From assembly GCA_014905825.1 (NCBI GenBank), contig JACGCN010000050.1, positions 1 to 64,000 of the forward strand: a stretch of 64,000 nucleotides of DNA, read 5' to 3'. The notes beneath the pieces are model-generated. The model searched no databases. It saw only the letters and a list, made by a program, of their open reading frames with translations, and was not told where the DNA came from. This stretch comes from Lyophyllum atratum (lineage: Eukaryota; Basidiomycota; Agaricomycetes; Agaricales; Lyophyllaceae). The first letter of the stretch is position 1. Every line of letters starts with the position of its first letter. Positions 36,427-48,574 of this stretch are shown here, in pieces. Made by a program: the position numbers and the translations under genes.

Positions 36427-39357
36427 GGTGGGGTACACGCTGTCGAGGCTGGCGTGGACGATAGGAAACAATTGGCATACACAGTTACAACAAGAGGAGA
36501 GATACTGAGGAATTACAAGATGGAATACAAGCTCATGACAGGGAGAGGAAAGATTTGGGTAAAGGCAGTGACATGTGCTCGGCAAAATAATTTATAAATT
36601 CCTGTTGCCTTTTTGGGATGGCTCGCCATTCCTCCCTCCAACTTCCATGCCTCTTGGGCAGACATCTCCACTCCTCGCTCACTTGTATGTGAACTCAGTT
36701 AGCTCACTCAACTAGTTGCTTGTTGGACCCCTATGGATGCGTGGAGCTCAGGTGTTTTTTCTGGGCATAATCGTCGGGCGGCACATGTCATCACGCAGCC
36801 ACAAACTAGGATCAACGTCGCAACTGTGCATCAGATGCGTTACCGAAGGCCGACTTTTCTGTCATGCATGTCGTACATTCCACAAGTTATGGCGGGGGCT
36901 GACAGGGCCCGAATGTTTATTACCTTCGGGGGCGAAACATCTAATGCGAGGCTTGCCAGTCTAAGACACGAGTAGCACCGGAAATCTCCACTCATCATAA
37001 TCGAACGAGTAGAACCCCGAGATTACGACGTTCCCTATTTTTGGGCCGAAAATTGTAACACCACCGATGACGAATGACTACACCGATCTGTTATGGGCGT
37101 CAAGAGGAGAACGAGTCCTTTGGGTGGTCTTACCCCGCACTCGCTGCGTTTTTGTTGAGATCACGCAGCAATGACAGTCTGCACTCCACTTTTCATATTC
37201 TCCGATAGTGCATGCTGCTCTAGAGGGCACCGAGCAGTGGCGTGTTACTCACCTGCCGCTACCAGTCGGGGCCGCAATCCTCTCTATGGGTTTCGTCATT
37301 TTCTTCTCGCATGTTACTCGACTCTGTGTATTGCAAAACTCGTGGTCATCAGACCCTACGGGGACGTCCCATAGGATAGCTTTCTGCACCTAGCATAGTA
37401 TGTGGGACGAAGTTCACACTCCACGCGATTCAATACAGATTTCACGGTAATGAAATGTCTATTACTCGGCTGGATCTGGCACACCTCTCGTCACTGCCAC
37501 CCTCGAAGAACGCAGGGCCACCATCCAAGTGGAATGGGTTTCTTAACCGCGAACTTCCTCGACGGTTAACATTACATCAGGCAACCTCGTTTTCTCCGCG
37601 CTCTTTCCGAAGCGATCAAGTGACCAGCCTAGCTCGCCTGAAGAGTGCTCTATAACTTCCGACTACTGTCGTACTTATACTTGCCATAGGACGAGCTCGA
37701 GTTCCGGTGACAGTGATACGGGTCATTGGACGCTACTTCTTCGTACCCGGTGACTTGTTGACTTGACTTGGTCTCATGTCTTGAGGGCTAGGATTCCAAG
37801 CATGTAACCTTCCTCTGGTCTTTCTTCCACCTGTACATTCGAGAATTTCGGAGCAAAGACACAGGCGACTTGTTCAACAACCCTTGGATATGCACTCCTG
37901 CCAAGTGTCGGAGACACGGAAATACATTTCCTGAAAGTGATCAGCAAGACACGAACGTATAGCGACCCGACTCTAGACACGCTACATCTCTTCAATGATC
38001 TTATGGCGGCTAACTTCCCCTCCTTGGACTCCGGAGTCCTTCTTGACGCTAACTTCGCTCAGGCGAGTTGGAGGGAGGAGCTGACCACTATCCCACACGC
38101 CCCACGATCGGCCTACTGTCAACTCTAAACGCAAGCGACGCAAGAAGCACACCGCTTCAATAGGTCGCGCAAAAAAACTCCGCCGGCCACTACAAAATGC
38201 CTTCGCCGCCACCCCGGGGAGAGAAGAAGGGAGGACTCTTACACAGCCAAGACATCTAGAACCCAGAGAAAAGCACACTCCGTTCTTCTGCTCTTTACAT
38301 TGGGCTGCGCTCCGCCTGCTTCTTATGTTCTTCCTCGCAAAGTCTAGTGCTGCGTCATCATTGTGATTTCGATAAATACTCGACCGCCCCCTACCTCGGC
38401 GTGGCTTAGCCTGATGCTGATGATCGTCTCGTTGTCACTTTTACCGCTCGCGAGTCGACTGTCGCGGGTATATTTTAATCTCCGTCACTCTTCGCCTTTC
38501 TGTCACGACTTGACCAAATCTAACGGTCATCACCAATGATCATGCTCTGAGACTCGGGTCAGGGTCGACTGGGGTGCACAATTCTGAGTTCCGTTCGTAG
38601 TTCGGTTTGTTTACGACCGAAATTCCGTGTTAGCTTCAATTATAGTATACGAATGTCCACGTAGACTTCTTTTTGTGGATACTAATAAACTACTTACTAA
38701 ATTACAAGCGAATATATCGCTGATAAAAGGTTTGTTCAATTCGGCATAAATTGAGTAGATCTAATATGATGCTTTCTAACATACAGAACCTCGCCCTCGT
38801 CTAAGCGGCGCCTTGGAAAATAAGCCTCCGGATACAGCCAATCCATGCGCACCTAGAAAGGCCGGAGCAATTACCTATCGGGCGGAGTAAACGCGTCGTC
38901 CAAATCCGGCGACGCGTTGGATCTGACGTCATGTGACACCACACTCAACGTCGACAACCTTCAAGTTTCGGATGCCCTTCTACGTATAACGCGTTATATC
39001 GGTCCTCGATAGTGCGATCCTTTGATATGTTGCTGTTCAAATTTTTTGCTGATAACTTTGTATACCAAGGAGTCGGAAATTCCAGTCTTCGAGTACTTAT
39101 TTTATTGGCGTGAGTCTATTTCCACTGCAGGATGGTCTTTGTTCGAATCTTATGGAGGCTCGGATACTGGAGTAGGCGTCCTGCCTCCGACAAATGTTTT
39201 GTACAGATACAGCCGAAGACCATATTTATTAACCGTACAGAGCGCAGTTCGGACCCATCTAGACGTCTGCAGCAGCACGGTCGCCGGGTCTACGTAAACC
39301 TGTACCCGGCCTCATATTGTACGACTTCTCAGCAAAATCCCACCCTGATTAGCATAA
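36427..39357. other. Long intergenic region, no supported gene
   Basis: 2.9 kb with only short frames (under 110 codons) on both strands and no recognisable domain, RNA gene or repeat array. Confidence 0.4.
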
Positions 39358-41211
39358 CTATGCATTATGCGATCGGGGAAGTTGGTCTACGGCAGCGTCG
39401 TTCGACGGCCACCCCGGTTGCGACAAGCAACGGGCGAATAGATCCGCCATAGGTTGGTGGGTGTAGAGGGACAGCCCCTTTAGGTCCTCGTCTGGAGTTT
39501 TCTTGACGATGGCTGCCAACCACTGCTCCACGAAATCGAAAGCCTCCTTGATCCAGCCATTCAAGGGAGGGTGATTATCCAACTCAAAGCCACTAAAAGC
39601 ATCAAAGTCGCCTTTTAACTGGAAGAGAGCTCGCTTCATTCCACCTCCTACCCTGACACCGCATACGAAGGAGTGCTGATCGAAGATCAGCTTAATGATG
39701 TACAGGAGCACTTCGGGCGCGGCTCTGTTGTGTGGGAGGTAGCGCATGCTGTGATAGAGGACGATGTATACGAAGGATTCAATGTCATCTTGAATAGTGT
39801 GCCACTTGTTCTTGTCCTTGAGAAGGAGGCAAGACATGAATTGCCAAGTACCCTGCGAAAGCATTCATTAGTAGAATGCTATGGAGGCTTAAGTCCATGA
39901 CTGACTGCACGTTCGGGTTGCCTAGACGAGTCTTCTATCATATCCTTCTCGTACTTTGCGAGGTCCCAGTCATTGAGGATGCCCTCGCCGTCGTCTGTGA
40001 TGAGGATGTTGGACGCGCTGATATCTCCATGGATAATGTTGCCCCGCTCGTATGCTTGCTGATGCGCTAACATAGAAGTCAGTAAGGCTAACAGGAAGGG
40101 TGTGCAAAACGTGCAACACCCACCTGTGAACGCGTGAGAGATGACTTGCATCATCTCTCTTGACGATGAGAACTTCTTGAGCTGATGCCTAGTGACGTCC
40201 GTAATCATACGATGATATCGTCGGAGGATCGACGACCCTTTCTCGAGGCGATGAGGCCTCCAAGAATCCTTCATGAAACCTAAATTTCCAGTCCGCTCTG
40301 CGTAGACAGGATATGCACGCGTGCATCTACGTGTCAGCGATTCGGGATTTGAAGCCACGGCGCCCCAAGCTATGAATTTGCGTTCCACTTCGCCATCTGG
40401 GACCGTGAACACCATCACTTTCCGATAGAGATCATTCTTACACTTCGCAAGGTGTTCATGGGCCAGCTCCACCTCGTGTGGATTCGCTGGGCTTACTGTT
40501 GTATCCCAGCCACGACCCACACGGGTCGGATTGGTGAGGCGCCAGAGGAAATGGACAAGCGGTCGGAAATTCTTGCGATAGTTGAATTTGGCTGATAGAA
40601 CGGCGCCAGAGCGATCCCACCGAATAAAGCGCATGTCAGGATCGCCCATATACACAGAAAAGGCGAAATCACGGTGCTGTCGGGAGAACCATTCAGTGGG
40701 ATAGCTAATAAGGTGCCCGCGACGAGAGATTCGTTTAACATCCGTAGTAGCCTCGATGCTATGTTCGAATCCGTTGGTATTGTCGGATGGATCCTGGAAA
40801 GGGTCGGATTTGTGATCCCTTTTCAATTGGAAGTTGAGTTCGATCCCGTTGGACTGTGTCTTCTCGCTATCTGTGTTGAGATCTGCTCGGTAAAGAGTAG
40901 GGTTCGGCCTAAGCTTCCCGGTAGAGTCACCGTCCTGGAGGTTCGAACCCTTTGCGATTTTGAGGCCGGGGATGACGTTTTTGAGGACATATTGAACCTG
41001 TTTGCGAGGAAAATGAGTAGGTATACCAAAAAAATCGTCGTGTTCTTACAAATCTTTTACACATGTTGGCTTCCGTACCAACTCTGCCTTGGCGCATGTC
41101 ATCGAAGAAAGCATCAGACGATTTAGTAGGTGGCAAGAGGTCATCAAGAGCTGGCAATAAATCGTGGAGGAAATGTTCCACAGGCATGGGATCCACAAAC
41201 AAGCCAGCCAT
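39358..41211 (-). CDS. FunK1-type protein kinase
   Basis: Four exons (41211-41050, 40997-40124, 40066-39906, 39852-39358) give 563 residues. FunK1 kinases are expanded in mushroom-forming fungi. Diagnostic stretches are RFIRWDRSGAVLSAKFNY, the catalytic-loop motif IIHGDISASNILI (HGD in place of HRD) and the DWDLAK version of the DFG motif. These are followed by GTWQFMSCLLL and DDIESFVYIVLYHSMRYLP of the activation and C-lobe region. The start is not certain. The same frame is open up to about 41300, but is stopped by TAA with no ATG before MAGLFVDPM at 41211, which is used here. The two Asp residues needed for catalysis are present, so activity is plausible. Biological roles of the family are mostly unknown; a link with multicellular development has been proposed. 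Confidence 0.88.
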
Positions 41212-41289
41212 GGATTGCGCCAAGTGATTGCGAAAATCGTCGGCCTGAGATCGAGTGGTTTCGTAGCCACGAAGAGCGGTAGGTTTCAC

Positions 41290-42556
41290 TGGCGAGCTGT
41301 TCGCGACGGTTTATACGTGGTGGGGCTCTCAACGATAACACCAAGGCAAGGCAAACAGCCCACTTTATATGTTTGGAGGACAATGAGGCCCTGGCGTGTC
41401 AAGAAGCGTTCAGCATATTTTCCGGCAAACGAGTCAGGTGGCATGCTCCGGATTGTCAGCCGGATAATGTTGTATCGTTTGGTGACCAGAACGGCGCGTA
41501 GGAGGGGCAGATAAGCAACAGCGCTCGCGAGATCGTACTATCCTGACTACTGCAATACACGATGTCAAGGTCCCACCCGACTTGGGCGCAAAGACAGATC
41601 TCGTATTGGCCTCGTTCTATGAGAAAAATACCAAATGCAAGGTATTTTCAGATCGTCAGTCTTCGTTGTCTTTCCAATGAGGTGAACTGCGTACTGACGT
41701 TTTACATGTATCATCATGTGAGTCATTTGAAATTTCAACACCGTGGGGAGGAGCCTGCGTCGTGTCCCGATACTTTTGGATCGCGGATATCTACGTGTCG
41801 CTCCTCGATGCCAAAGGATGATCGTCAAAGTTCCACTCCAACGCGTTCATTCGGATCAAGAACTTTCCTCGGTCTGAACTCGCGCGCTTTTTCACGTGAT
41901 CGTTTAGTTGTCAATGGGACCTGGGTCTACCCTCAGCCTGTCACCGCCGCTGTCAATGCTATCCTCCAAGATGCTCTATACATTGATACTACTGTCAAGG
42001 CGCGGACATCAAGTGAACTCATGACCACACTGCTTGGGGGATCTGTGCCTTCATAACTCGGTCATTTGGATTGTAAAGATAAGAACTGATGGAAACAAGG
42101 CTTTCTGGTGTCCCGTCCAGCTCAAGTTTTACTTGTCGACTGCTGGGAAGTGCTGGACCTGCAGACCATATTAAATACACGCGTTACACCCGTGTCTGGA
42201 CAACGTGACAGTGGCTCGGATTCGGAATTAATCTTGGAGGTTTGACTAGTACTCGTGCATTTTACCTGTCCGCGTCTTAAATCATTACTATCTCCATTTC
42301 GCTTCAAGCTCTAGATATTTAATCGACGAACTGAAGATGTGTGATTACATTAAAGCTCCCTCTTCGTCTCTCTACTCAGTGGTGCGCTTTCTACACAATT
42401 TCCTGATAAACGATGATATTGATACGCAACAGCCATTGGATTCAGAAATTGCCTCGACTGTATATCTCTTGACCGTCCCACGAGAACCATTGCCTTGAGT
42501 ACGACTTGACCCTCACCAACGCCCAAAAATGCTGACAAGAATGCACGTACAGAGCT
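41290..42556. other. Intergenic, possible coding remnant
   Basis: Apart from the 5' flank of the kinase gene, the plus strand has an open frame at 41562-42056. Its last third (VTAAVNAILQDALYIDTTVK) looks protein-like, but I cannot assign it. It may be a fragment of a larger gene. Confidence 0.3.
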
Positions 42557-42988
42557 ATGTCGTATAACATTCGCGTTCATGTCGTGAACAACACCACCGC
42601 TACAATCGAAAACATCGAGCGGACCGTCTGGTACTACGCTAACGGGGGGACATGGATCGAGGATGACCAGATCTTCATCCTCAACATCAACGGCAGCGGT
42701 ACCTCTGGCACGTTACGCTTCATGGACACCGATACCGGCGAGGTGTTCCTGGCTGCCGTCGGAGTGCACAACTACAAGCGCTGGTGCGATATCATCACGG
42801 ACCTCAAAGACAAGGACACGAGCATGGAGATCCACCCCACCTACTATAATAGTGGCACCAGGGGCGGCATGTTGTGGAAGCAGCTGGACAGCATCGAGAA
42901 GACGAGCGCGACGGGAAAGAAAGTCTCTTTGAAGTATAACGTTGCTGATGGAAACAAGCTGTCGGTTTATATCACCATCAGTAAGTAG
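42557..42988 (+). CDS. Fungal fruit-body lectin (FB_lectin family)
   Basis: An intronless 143-residue protein without a signal peptide, the normal size for this cytosolic, actinoporin-like-fold lectin family. Family segments are ERTVWYYANGGTWIED, the GSGTSGTLRF turn and VGVHNYKRWCDIITDL. In characterised members these regions line a T-antigen (Gal-beta1,3-GalNAc) site and a separate GlcNAc site. The expected Ala/Gly, Ser/Gly, Asn and Asp/Thr positions look conserved. These lectins are abundant in fruiting bodies and sclerotia, and are thought to serve in storage or in defence against fungivores. The stop follows ITISK. GTAAGT overlaps the stop region and could be a donor, but the length already fits the family, so no further exon is proposed. 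Confidence 0.93.
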   Translation: MSYNIRVHVVNNTTATIENIERTVWYYANGGTWIEDDQIFILNINGSGTSGTLRFMDTDTGEVFLAAVGVHNYKRWCDIITDLKDKDTSMEIHPTYYNSGTRGGMLWKQLDSIEKTSATGKKVSLKYNVADGNKLSVYITISK

Positions 42989-44128
42989 CCAGCTCGAGAT
43001 AATGGGCACGTAGTCTTGAATATGCGGCTTGATGCTTACAAGTACTCAAGTACTCGGGGAGACATACTTGTTGAAAGACAGGAAAATATCTTCATATTTC
43101 TCCCTATCATCCACTGTTACGCCTTCGAACTTGCCGGTTTTGTTAAACATGGGCGCACTTACAATGGTCAAATCGACATTGATTTTCTGGCAGAGAATAC
43201 AATACTCTCTAGCGATGCACAGAGCAGCCGTGCCAGTCGCAGTAGTACGGAAGTGGGGTTGTATGTTAAGAGGTGGTGCTAGGGATGGGATTGGAAGTAT
43301 GTTTAGGGACTCGGAAAAGAACAGGTTCTACCGAAACAACTCACCCATTTCAAGGCGTCTCTCGCAAGCAGCCATCCCATATGTGTGATGATCCCGCGCC
43401 ACCCATCGCGTTTCATCCCCATCCTCGATAGAGTTTCCTTTTCAGGTCCCTAGAATCCTCGAGCGGAAGAACATCAAAATTGGGGTTAAGCGCGTCAGGC
43501 TGCCCAGATTACTAGCTTTGTGTGTAATCTATGATCGGGGTAGTTTCGGGATTCGAGGATAGAGCAGGACAAGGCGCTTCGAATGTCGTTTCCTGGGAAT
43601 TAGGAGGTCCGCATTGAGGTTGCAAAGGGGAGAGGGCTGGAAAGGGCTGTTGGGGTTGGTACACCGTTCGAGGGCTTGTTGTAGTATTTATTCGAGCAGA
43701 TGGAGGTTTTTCTTGTGTCTGCGTGATTATTTTGAGCCCTTCAGACGCATGATAAGGATAGGCAATACGTACCGCAGCCGCATGTCTGTCCTCGACAAAT
43801 CTCTTGTGGCATGTGGCAGTACACCGATTTCATCGTGCACACTGCAAAGCTCATGTGCGCGCATCAGTGACGGTATGGCTTGGCTATACCGCAAAATGTA
43901 CCGTTAGTTAATGCTTTGTGAAAAAATTGAGTACGCACCCCCAATCTGTCGGTGCGCGAAGCATCCGAAATGAATTGACTTTGTGAAAGGCAAGGCAAGG
44001 ATTAGCCAGAGACCCTGTCCGTATACATTTGAGCATGATGATGTGGGCGTGAGGAGGCGTGAGTCCGATTGTCAATTGTTTGGCGGTGATCAACACACTC
44101 CGAGTTTGTTGTTCTGCCCCATCCGCTC
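42989..44128. other. Intergenic, no supported gene
   Basis: Between the lectin and the methyltransferase; frames of up to 119 codons lack recognisable domains. Confidence 0.4.
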
Positions 44129-46640
44129 ATGTGCGTACCGAGAAACTATAGTCTATCCCTAATATTTATCTATCTATACAGGTCCTCAGATGCGGAGAGC
44201 TCCGGTAGCGAGGATACGAGTGAGTTGTGGGATGCATCAAGCACGGAGGAGGAAGACTTCAGCAACGCAGCGGGAGGCGATGAGGATGGGAAATGGGAGG
44301 TGAATTTTATCGGGGAGTATGTCGACGCTTTAGGAGAAGTAAGGTGCGTCGTTTCTCGGTGCTCTTGTAACACTGCTTAACATTGTGCAGATACGAGGTC
44401 AGCCGCGTCGCAAAGGTCCCCGGGGCGCGCTAATCATCTGCTACAGGCGGCTTGGAAGGACTGGGCGCGCGCCGACGGCTCAAATATCACATATGACAAC
44501 AATCTTCTTCACCCAGACGATATCAAATTCTGGAAACGCAAACAGACAGCCAGACGAAACCAACTCGCAAGCGAATCCTTCGATATCGATATCTGGGCTA
44601 CCCTGGACGTTCACAACACGGCTACTCAACTGCGAGTGCAGGCTTACGACGAGAAACTTCGATTGAGGACACGGTCGCCTCTCAATCTGAAGCAAAAAAT
44701 GCAGAAACTATTGGCCGAGAAGAAAGGTCTCACCGAGGAACCACGCGCGTCGACCTCGTCAAATACCCGATCAGGCCGTGCCTTCACCCGCGACAGCTCT
44801 GTTTCGACGTCCGCATCGTATGCGGAAGGCTCCCGCGCATTACGTTCATCCAAGCAATATGGACGCTCACCGTCGAAAGCGGAATCTCGCGCTTCCAGCT
44901 CAACGCTTGTCAGCAAGAGCGCAGCAAATACACCCTCCACCTCTAGCTCCAGAATACCCAAGCGCTCAGTCACGGCCTCCGGCTCCGAATTCTACCCCAG
45001 CGCCACCTCCTCTTTCGCATCCGTCTCGAGTACCGCCTCCGCCTCCTCCAAAGGCAAGAAACGGGCGATTAGCACCTCTTCCTCACGGTCTCAATCCCCC
45101 ATCGAGGACCTCGATCTCAAGTCGCGTCCCAAGCGCGCGTTGCCGTTGCCGTTGCCGTTGCCGTGCCGTACCCAGCGGCCGTCTACCGTGAAGGTGTCTC
45201 GGTAAGTCATTCTTTTTGATGGCAATACTGTAGGCTCAGCCTCCATGCTTACAGACGCAAGAAGCTAGAGCTGGACTGGACCGCCCGTGCACGCGGCTCT
45301 GGCGCTGCGTCGATCCGTATCATCAACCACATCGACGACGAAGAGATCCCTCCGCTCCCACCAAAATTCCAGTATCTAGAATCGGAGTACTTGTAGTGAG
45401 TTTAATATCTCAACGAGCCTTCTTCTATCACTGATTCGAGGCCAGCTCTAATAAGGTACCACGACTCGACGACGAAGGTATTTTCGTGCGTTGCGAGTGC
45501 GACGAATGCTCTCAGGCGGCGTGGTGCGGCTGCCAGGAACTGTCGGAACTTGTAGATGAAAAGCAGAAGAAAACCTTCGCGTACACCTCAGACGTACGTG
45601 ACCTACCCTGAGATGCGTTATCCCCTTCATATGTACGCCACCCAGGGTCTATTCGCATTCAACGTTGAACGGGGTGTAGAAGTCATCGAATGTAACACTG
45701 TAAATATTGCACTCAACATACTTCGCCACTCGCTAACCACCCGCTCCCGGCCTTCACTCACCAGTATTGCCAATGCGACCGACGCGCATGCCCAAATCGT
45801 GTCGCACAGCAGCCACGCGACGTCCCCGTGGCGATATTCAAGACAGATGATCGGGGTTGGGGCGTGCAATCTCCCGTCGACGTTGAGCGGGGGAAGGTCC
45901 TGGGCATATATACAGGGTGCGCCTTTTACCGACGCCTACTCTTATCTTGTGACCGACGAGCTGATGTTATACGTCAAAGCTATCTGATGTACGTCCCGCT
46001 CTAGAGTCTGGGCCACGTCACGCTTGATGCTTAGCCATGTATCGTGTTTAGCCGTCGGGACGTCGCGGAAGCGCTGCCGGACGATGAGAAATCATACTGT
46101 TTCGATCTGGATGGGCGGGAGCATTCGGACGCAGAGGCGCCGGAGGACTTGTATAGCGTAGATTCGCGGACATGTGGTACGTCCAGCCGATACCTACCTT
46201 GCCATCTTAGGGTACTCATCATCGGCCGTAGGGAACTGGACCCGCTTCATAAAGTAAGTCACACCATTCACGTCTTCTGATCCTTCCGCCAACTCACATC
46301 TCCTCTTACCCGACAATAGTCATTCCTGTACACCCAACTTATGCATCTACCTCGTGGTGTACGACACCATTCCCGAGGTCAGAATTATCAGCTCCCCAGG
46401 TCCTGACGTCATTTCCTTATTTTGAAGCCTGATATCTAGATGAACACGCCCTATATCGCATTCGTTGCACAGGTAGATATACCCGCCGGCACGGAGTTTA
46501 CAGTCGACTATGATCCGGGAGCGGCTGAAGCACCCAAGATGAAGGGGAAGGGGAAGGGGAAGGGAAGACCCGTTATCCCGGAAGGAGCAGAGCCATGCCG
46601 GTGCGGCTCGGTAGAGTGTCGTGGGTGGGTGAGGGTGTGA
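44129..46640 (+). CDS. Chromodomain and SET histone H3K9 methyltransferase (Clr4/SUV39-like)
   Basis: The N-terminal region is acidic ([14 protein letters not shown]). It leads into a chromodomain ([19 protein letters not shown], then [19 protein letters not shown]). A Ser-rich linker follows (44700-45200). The pre-SET zinc cluster has [14 protein letters not shown] and then [12 protein letters not shown]. The SET core contains DRGWGV, RFINHSCTPN (the NHSC cofactor and pseudoknot motif) and [18 protein letters not shown]. The post-SET tail is [10 protein letters not shown], preceded by a KGKGKGKG insertion. All catalytic elements of an active H3K9 methyltransferase for heterochromatin are present. 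The ATG at 44129 either reads straight through 51 in-frame bases or is split by a GTGCGT...TACAG intron after its T, with M then SSDAES in both cases. A 7-bp exon (44391-44397) is predicted. The junction around 45915-46050 was not resolved. Confidence 0.9.
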
Positions 46641-47345
46641 TTCACCTTCGGGACTAGCATGGTGTATCTTTATCCTCCGTTGTATGTATATCATGATTCT
46701 ATTGTTACCATCCCCATCACCGCTGCGCTCAACTTACCACTCCGCCCTAGTATAATGTTCCCTGTATATGTAGTACCTCTGGACTCTGATTCTTTCTGTT
46801 ACTTATATCTAACTCAGGACTCCACGAGGGACTGGTCGCCCACGGCCTTATCTATCGGGCCTCTCATAATGAGTGGCGTCGATCAACGTGGACGTTACCC
46901 TGTGGAGCAGAACCATAGGCCTGAAATTCTGATTCTGATCACGGTACTACCATCCTCGTCGCACGCGACACATCCTAGCCGGCAACGGCTCGACATAATC
47001 ACGTATGCGGGTAGCAAGCGCGTCACGTTCGAGATCTAAACCCAGCTTGGTAATAGACGCTGTGCATGTCATGTCAATTGACGATGGATATAGCCCCCCA
47101 TACCCCAATATCAGATGCTGTGCATAGGAGATGCCTGACAAGTCATGGGGTTGTCCAGGACGATTCCTCCGAGGACTTGATCATTCGCTCTTACGCACTT
47201 CAAATAATGGATTGCGAGGGAAGATAGCTTGGTTATACAACGGTGACTACTGATACAAACGCGTCTGGGTATTCTGGGTATATGGGTATCAACTTCGTGT
47301 GGGGTCGTGAATATGAAGAGCATCCCTAGGGATACATGATTGACA
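46641..47345. other. Convergent intergenic spacer
   Basis: Short frames only; 3' flanks of the methyltransferase and F-box genes. Confidence 0.5.
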
Positions 47346-48574
47346 TCAGATCATGAGGGAGTGGAACGGGGAACGGCCAGATACGGCAATGGTGTAGTGG
47401 CGTTGCACTTGGAGCACCCCACGCTTGTGGCACAGCGGCAGCGTCTCCTTGGCCAGGCCGGCCGCCGACACAGCAGAGATCGTTGTCCGCCTCATGGATG
47501 AGAACTTGGGTTGCGCGAGGAGCGTGTCAAGATCCGTCCATTCGCGCGCGACCCTGGGGCCCTGCCGGACGGAATAGAACGACAATTCCACCTCGTCGAA
47601 GAGGGGCGACTCGACCTGGGACAGGAAGGTACGCGCCATGGCCAGGTCGGGGCTGTCGCAGTCGATGACAAGTTTGAGGTATCGAAGGCACGCGTTGAGC
47701 GACAGGTTGACGTGGTTGGACAGGGTATCTGGGGGGTACAGTGTCAGTTGTTTGACGCGTGCTAAATTTGGATGTGATAACGTTACGCACTGTAGACCGA
47801 GCCGCTGGGGAATATCGTAAGATGCGTCAACTCAGGACCTAGTGTCTCCATGTACCGACCAACGACGGGCAGCTCGAAGGAATCGAGTCCGTGGAGAGTG
47901 AGTTTGGAGACAGGCGCCATGTCACATTGCATTAGGAACCACTCTAAGACATGCGACATCTCGCAACGAAGGTAAAGTTCGCGTAGATGTGGGGACGGGG
48001 AGGTCTTGGTTGGGGTGATTGTATGGGGTTCCGGCCAGTCCGCCTCGAGGTAGAGGCTCTCCAGAATTGGGAAAGAGCATATGAGCTCTTGTACTTCGGT
48101 GAAGTCTCCAAATGCGCACTCGGAAAGCCTCAGCTCGACGAGGCGATCGAAGGAGCGTAGATTGGAGAGGGTTCTTTGTGAAAGGGTGGTGTCGCAGGAC
48201 GAGACGAGTGATATGTATTTGACGAACGGGAGCGAGGTGAGGTTTCCAAACAAGTCTTCCACCCATCGACCGTCTTCGCAGTTATCTCTGGCATCTATGC
48301 GACGAACGAAGGGAATGATGGTCGAGGATGCCGAGTTGACGAGGTCGACGAACGAAGACGCGTTTGTCGCGTTTAGCTTCGCGTTCGAAAAGAGGTGGTG
48401 TCGCGCAGCTGGGAACCACGCCTTGCATACCAAACTGCATGCTGTGAGAAGGGAATAATCTGCATGACCATGGTCGATGATTAAGTCGACGAGTTCGAGG
48501 GGTATTGCGTGAAAGGATGTCATGCGAAGGGAAGTGCAGACCTTTGGAGAGAGTTCGTTGGAGTCGTGAAGCAT
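47346..48574 (-). CDS. F-box protein with diverged leucine-rich region
   Basis: Two exons (48574-47791 and 47728-47346), 388 residues. The N terminus carries an F-box (MTSFHAIPLELVDLIIDHGH, then LLTACSLVCKAWFPAARHHL). It is followed by a Leu-rich region of irregular repeats (RTLSNLRSFDRLVELRLSEC, FPILESLYLEADWPEPHTIT, KLTLHGLDSFELP), as in the large agaricomycete F-box families. An F-box adaptor would recruit substrates to an SCF ubiquitin ligase; the target is unknown. The ATG at 48574 is 16 codons upstream of a second in-frame ATG that starts the F-box directly. Either could be used. Confidence 0.85.

Noticed and set aside
44129..44181. A hydrophobic N-terminal leader in the methyltransferase frame read without the intron
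   Set aside because: A membrane or secretion signal makes no sense for a nuclear SET protein; the 51 bases have good donor and acceptor sites and are most likely an intron.
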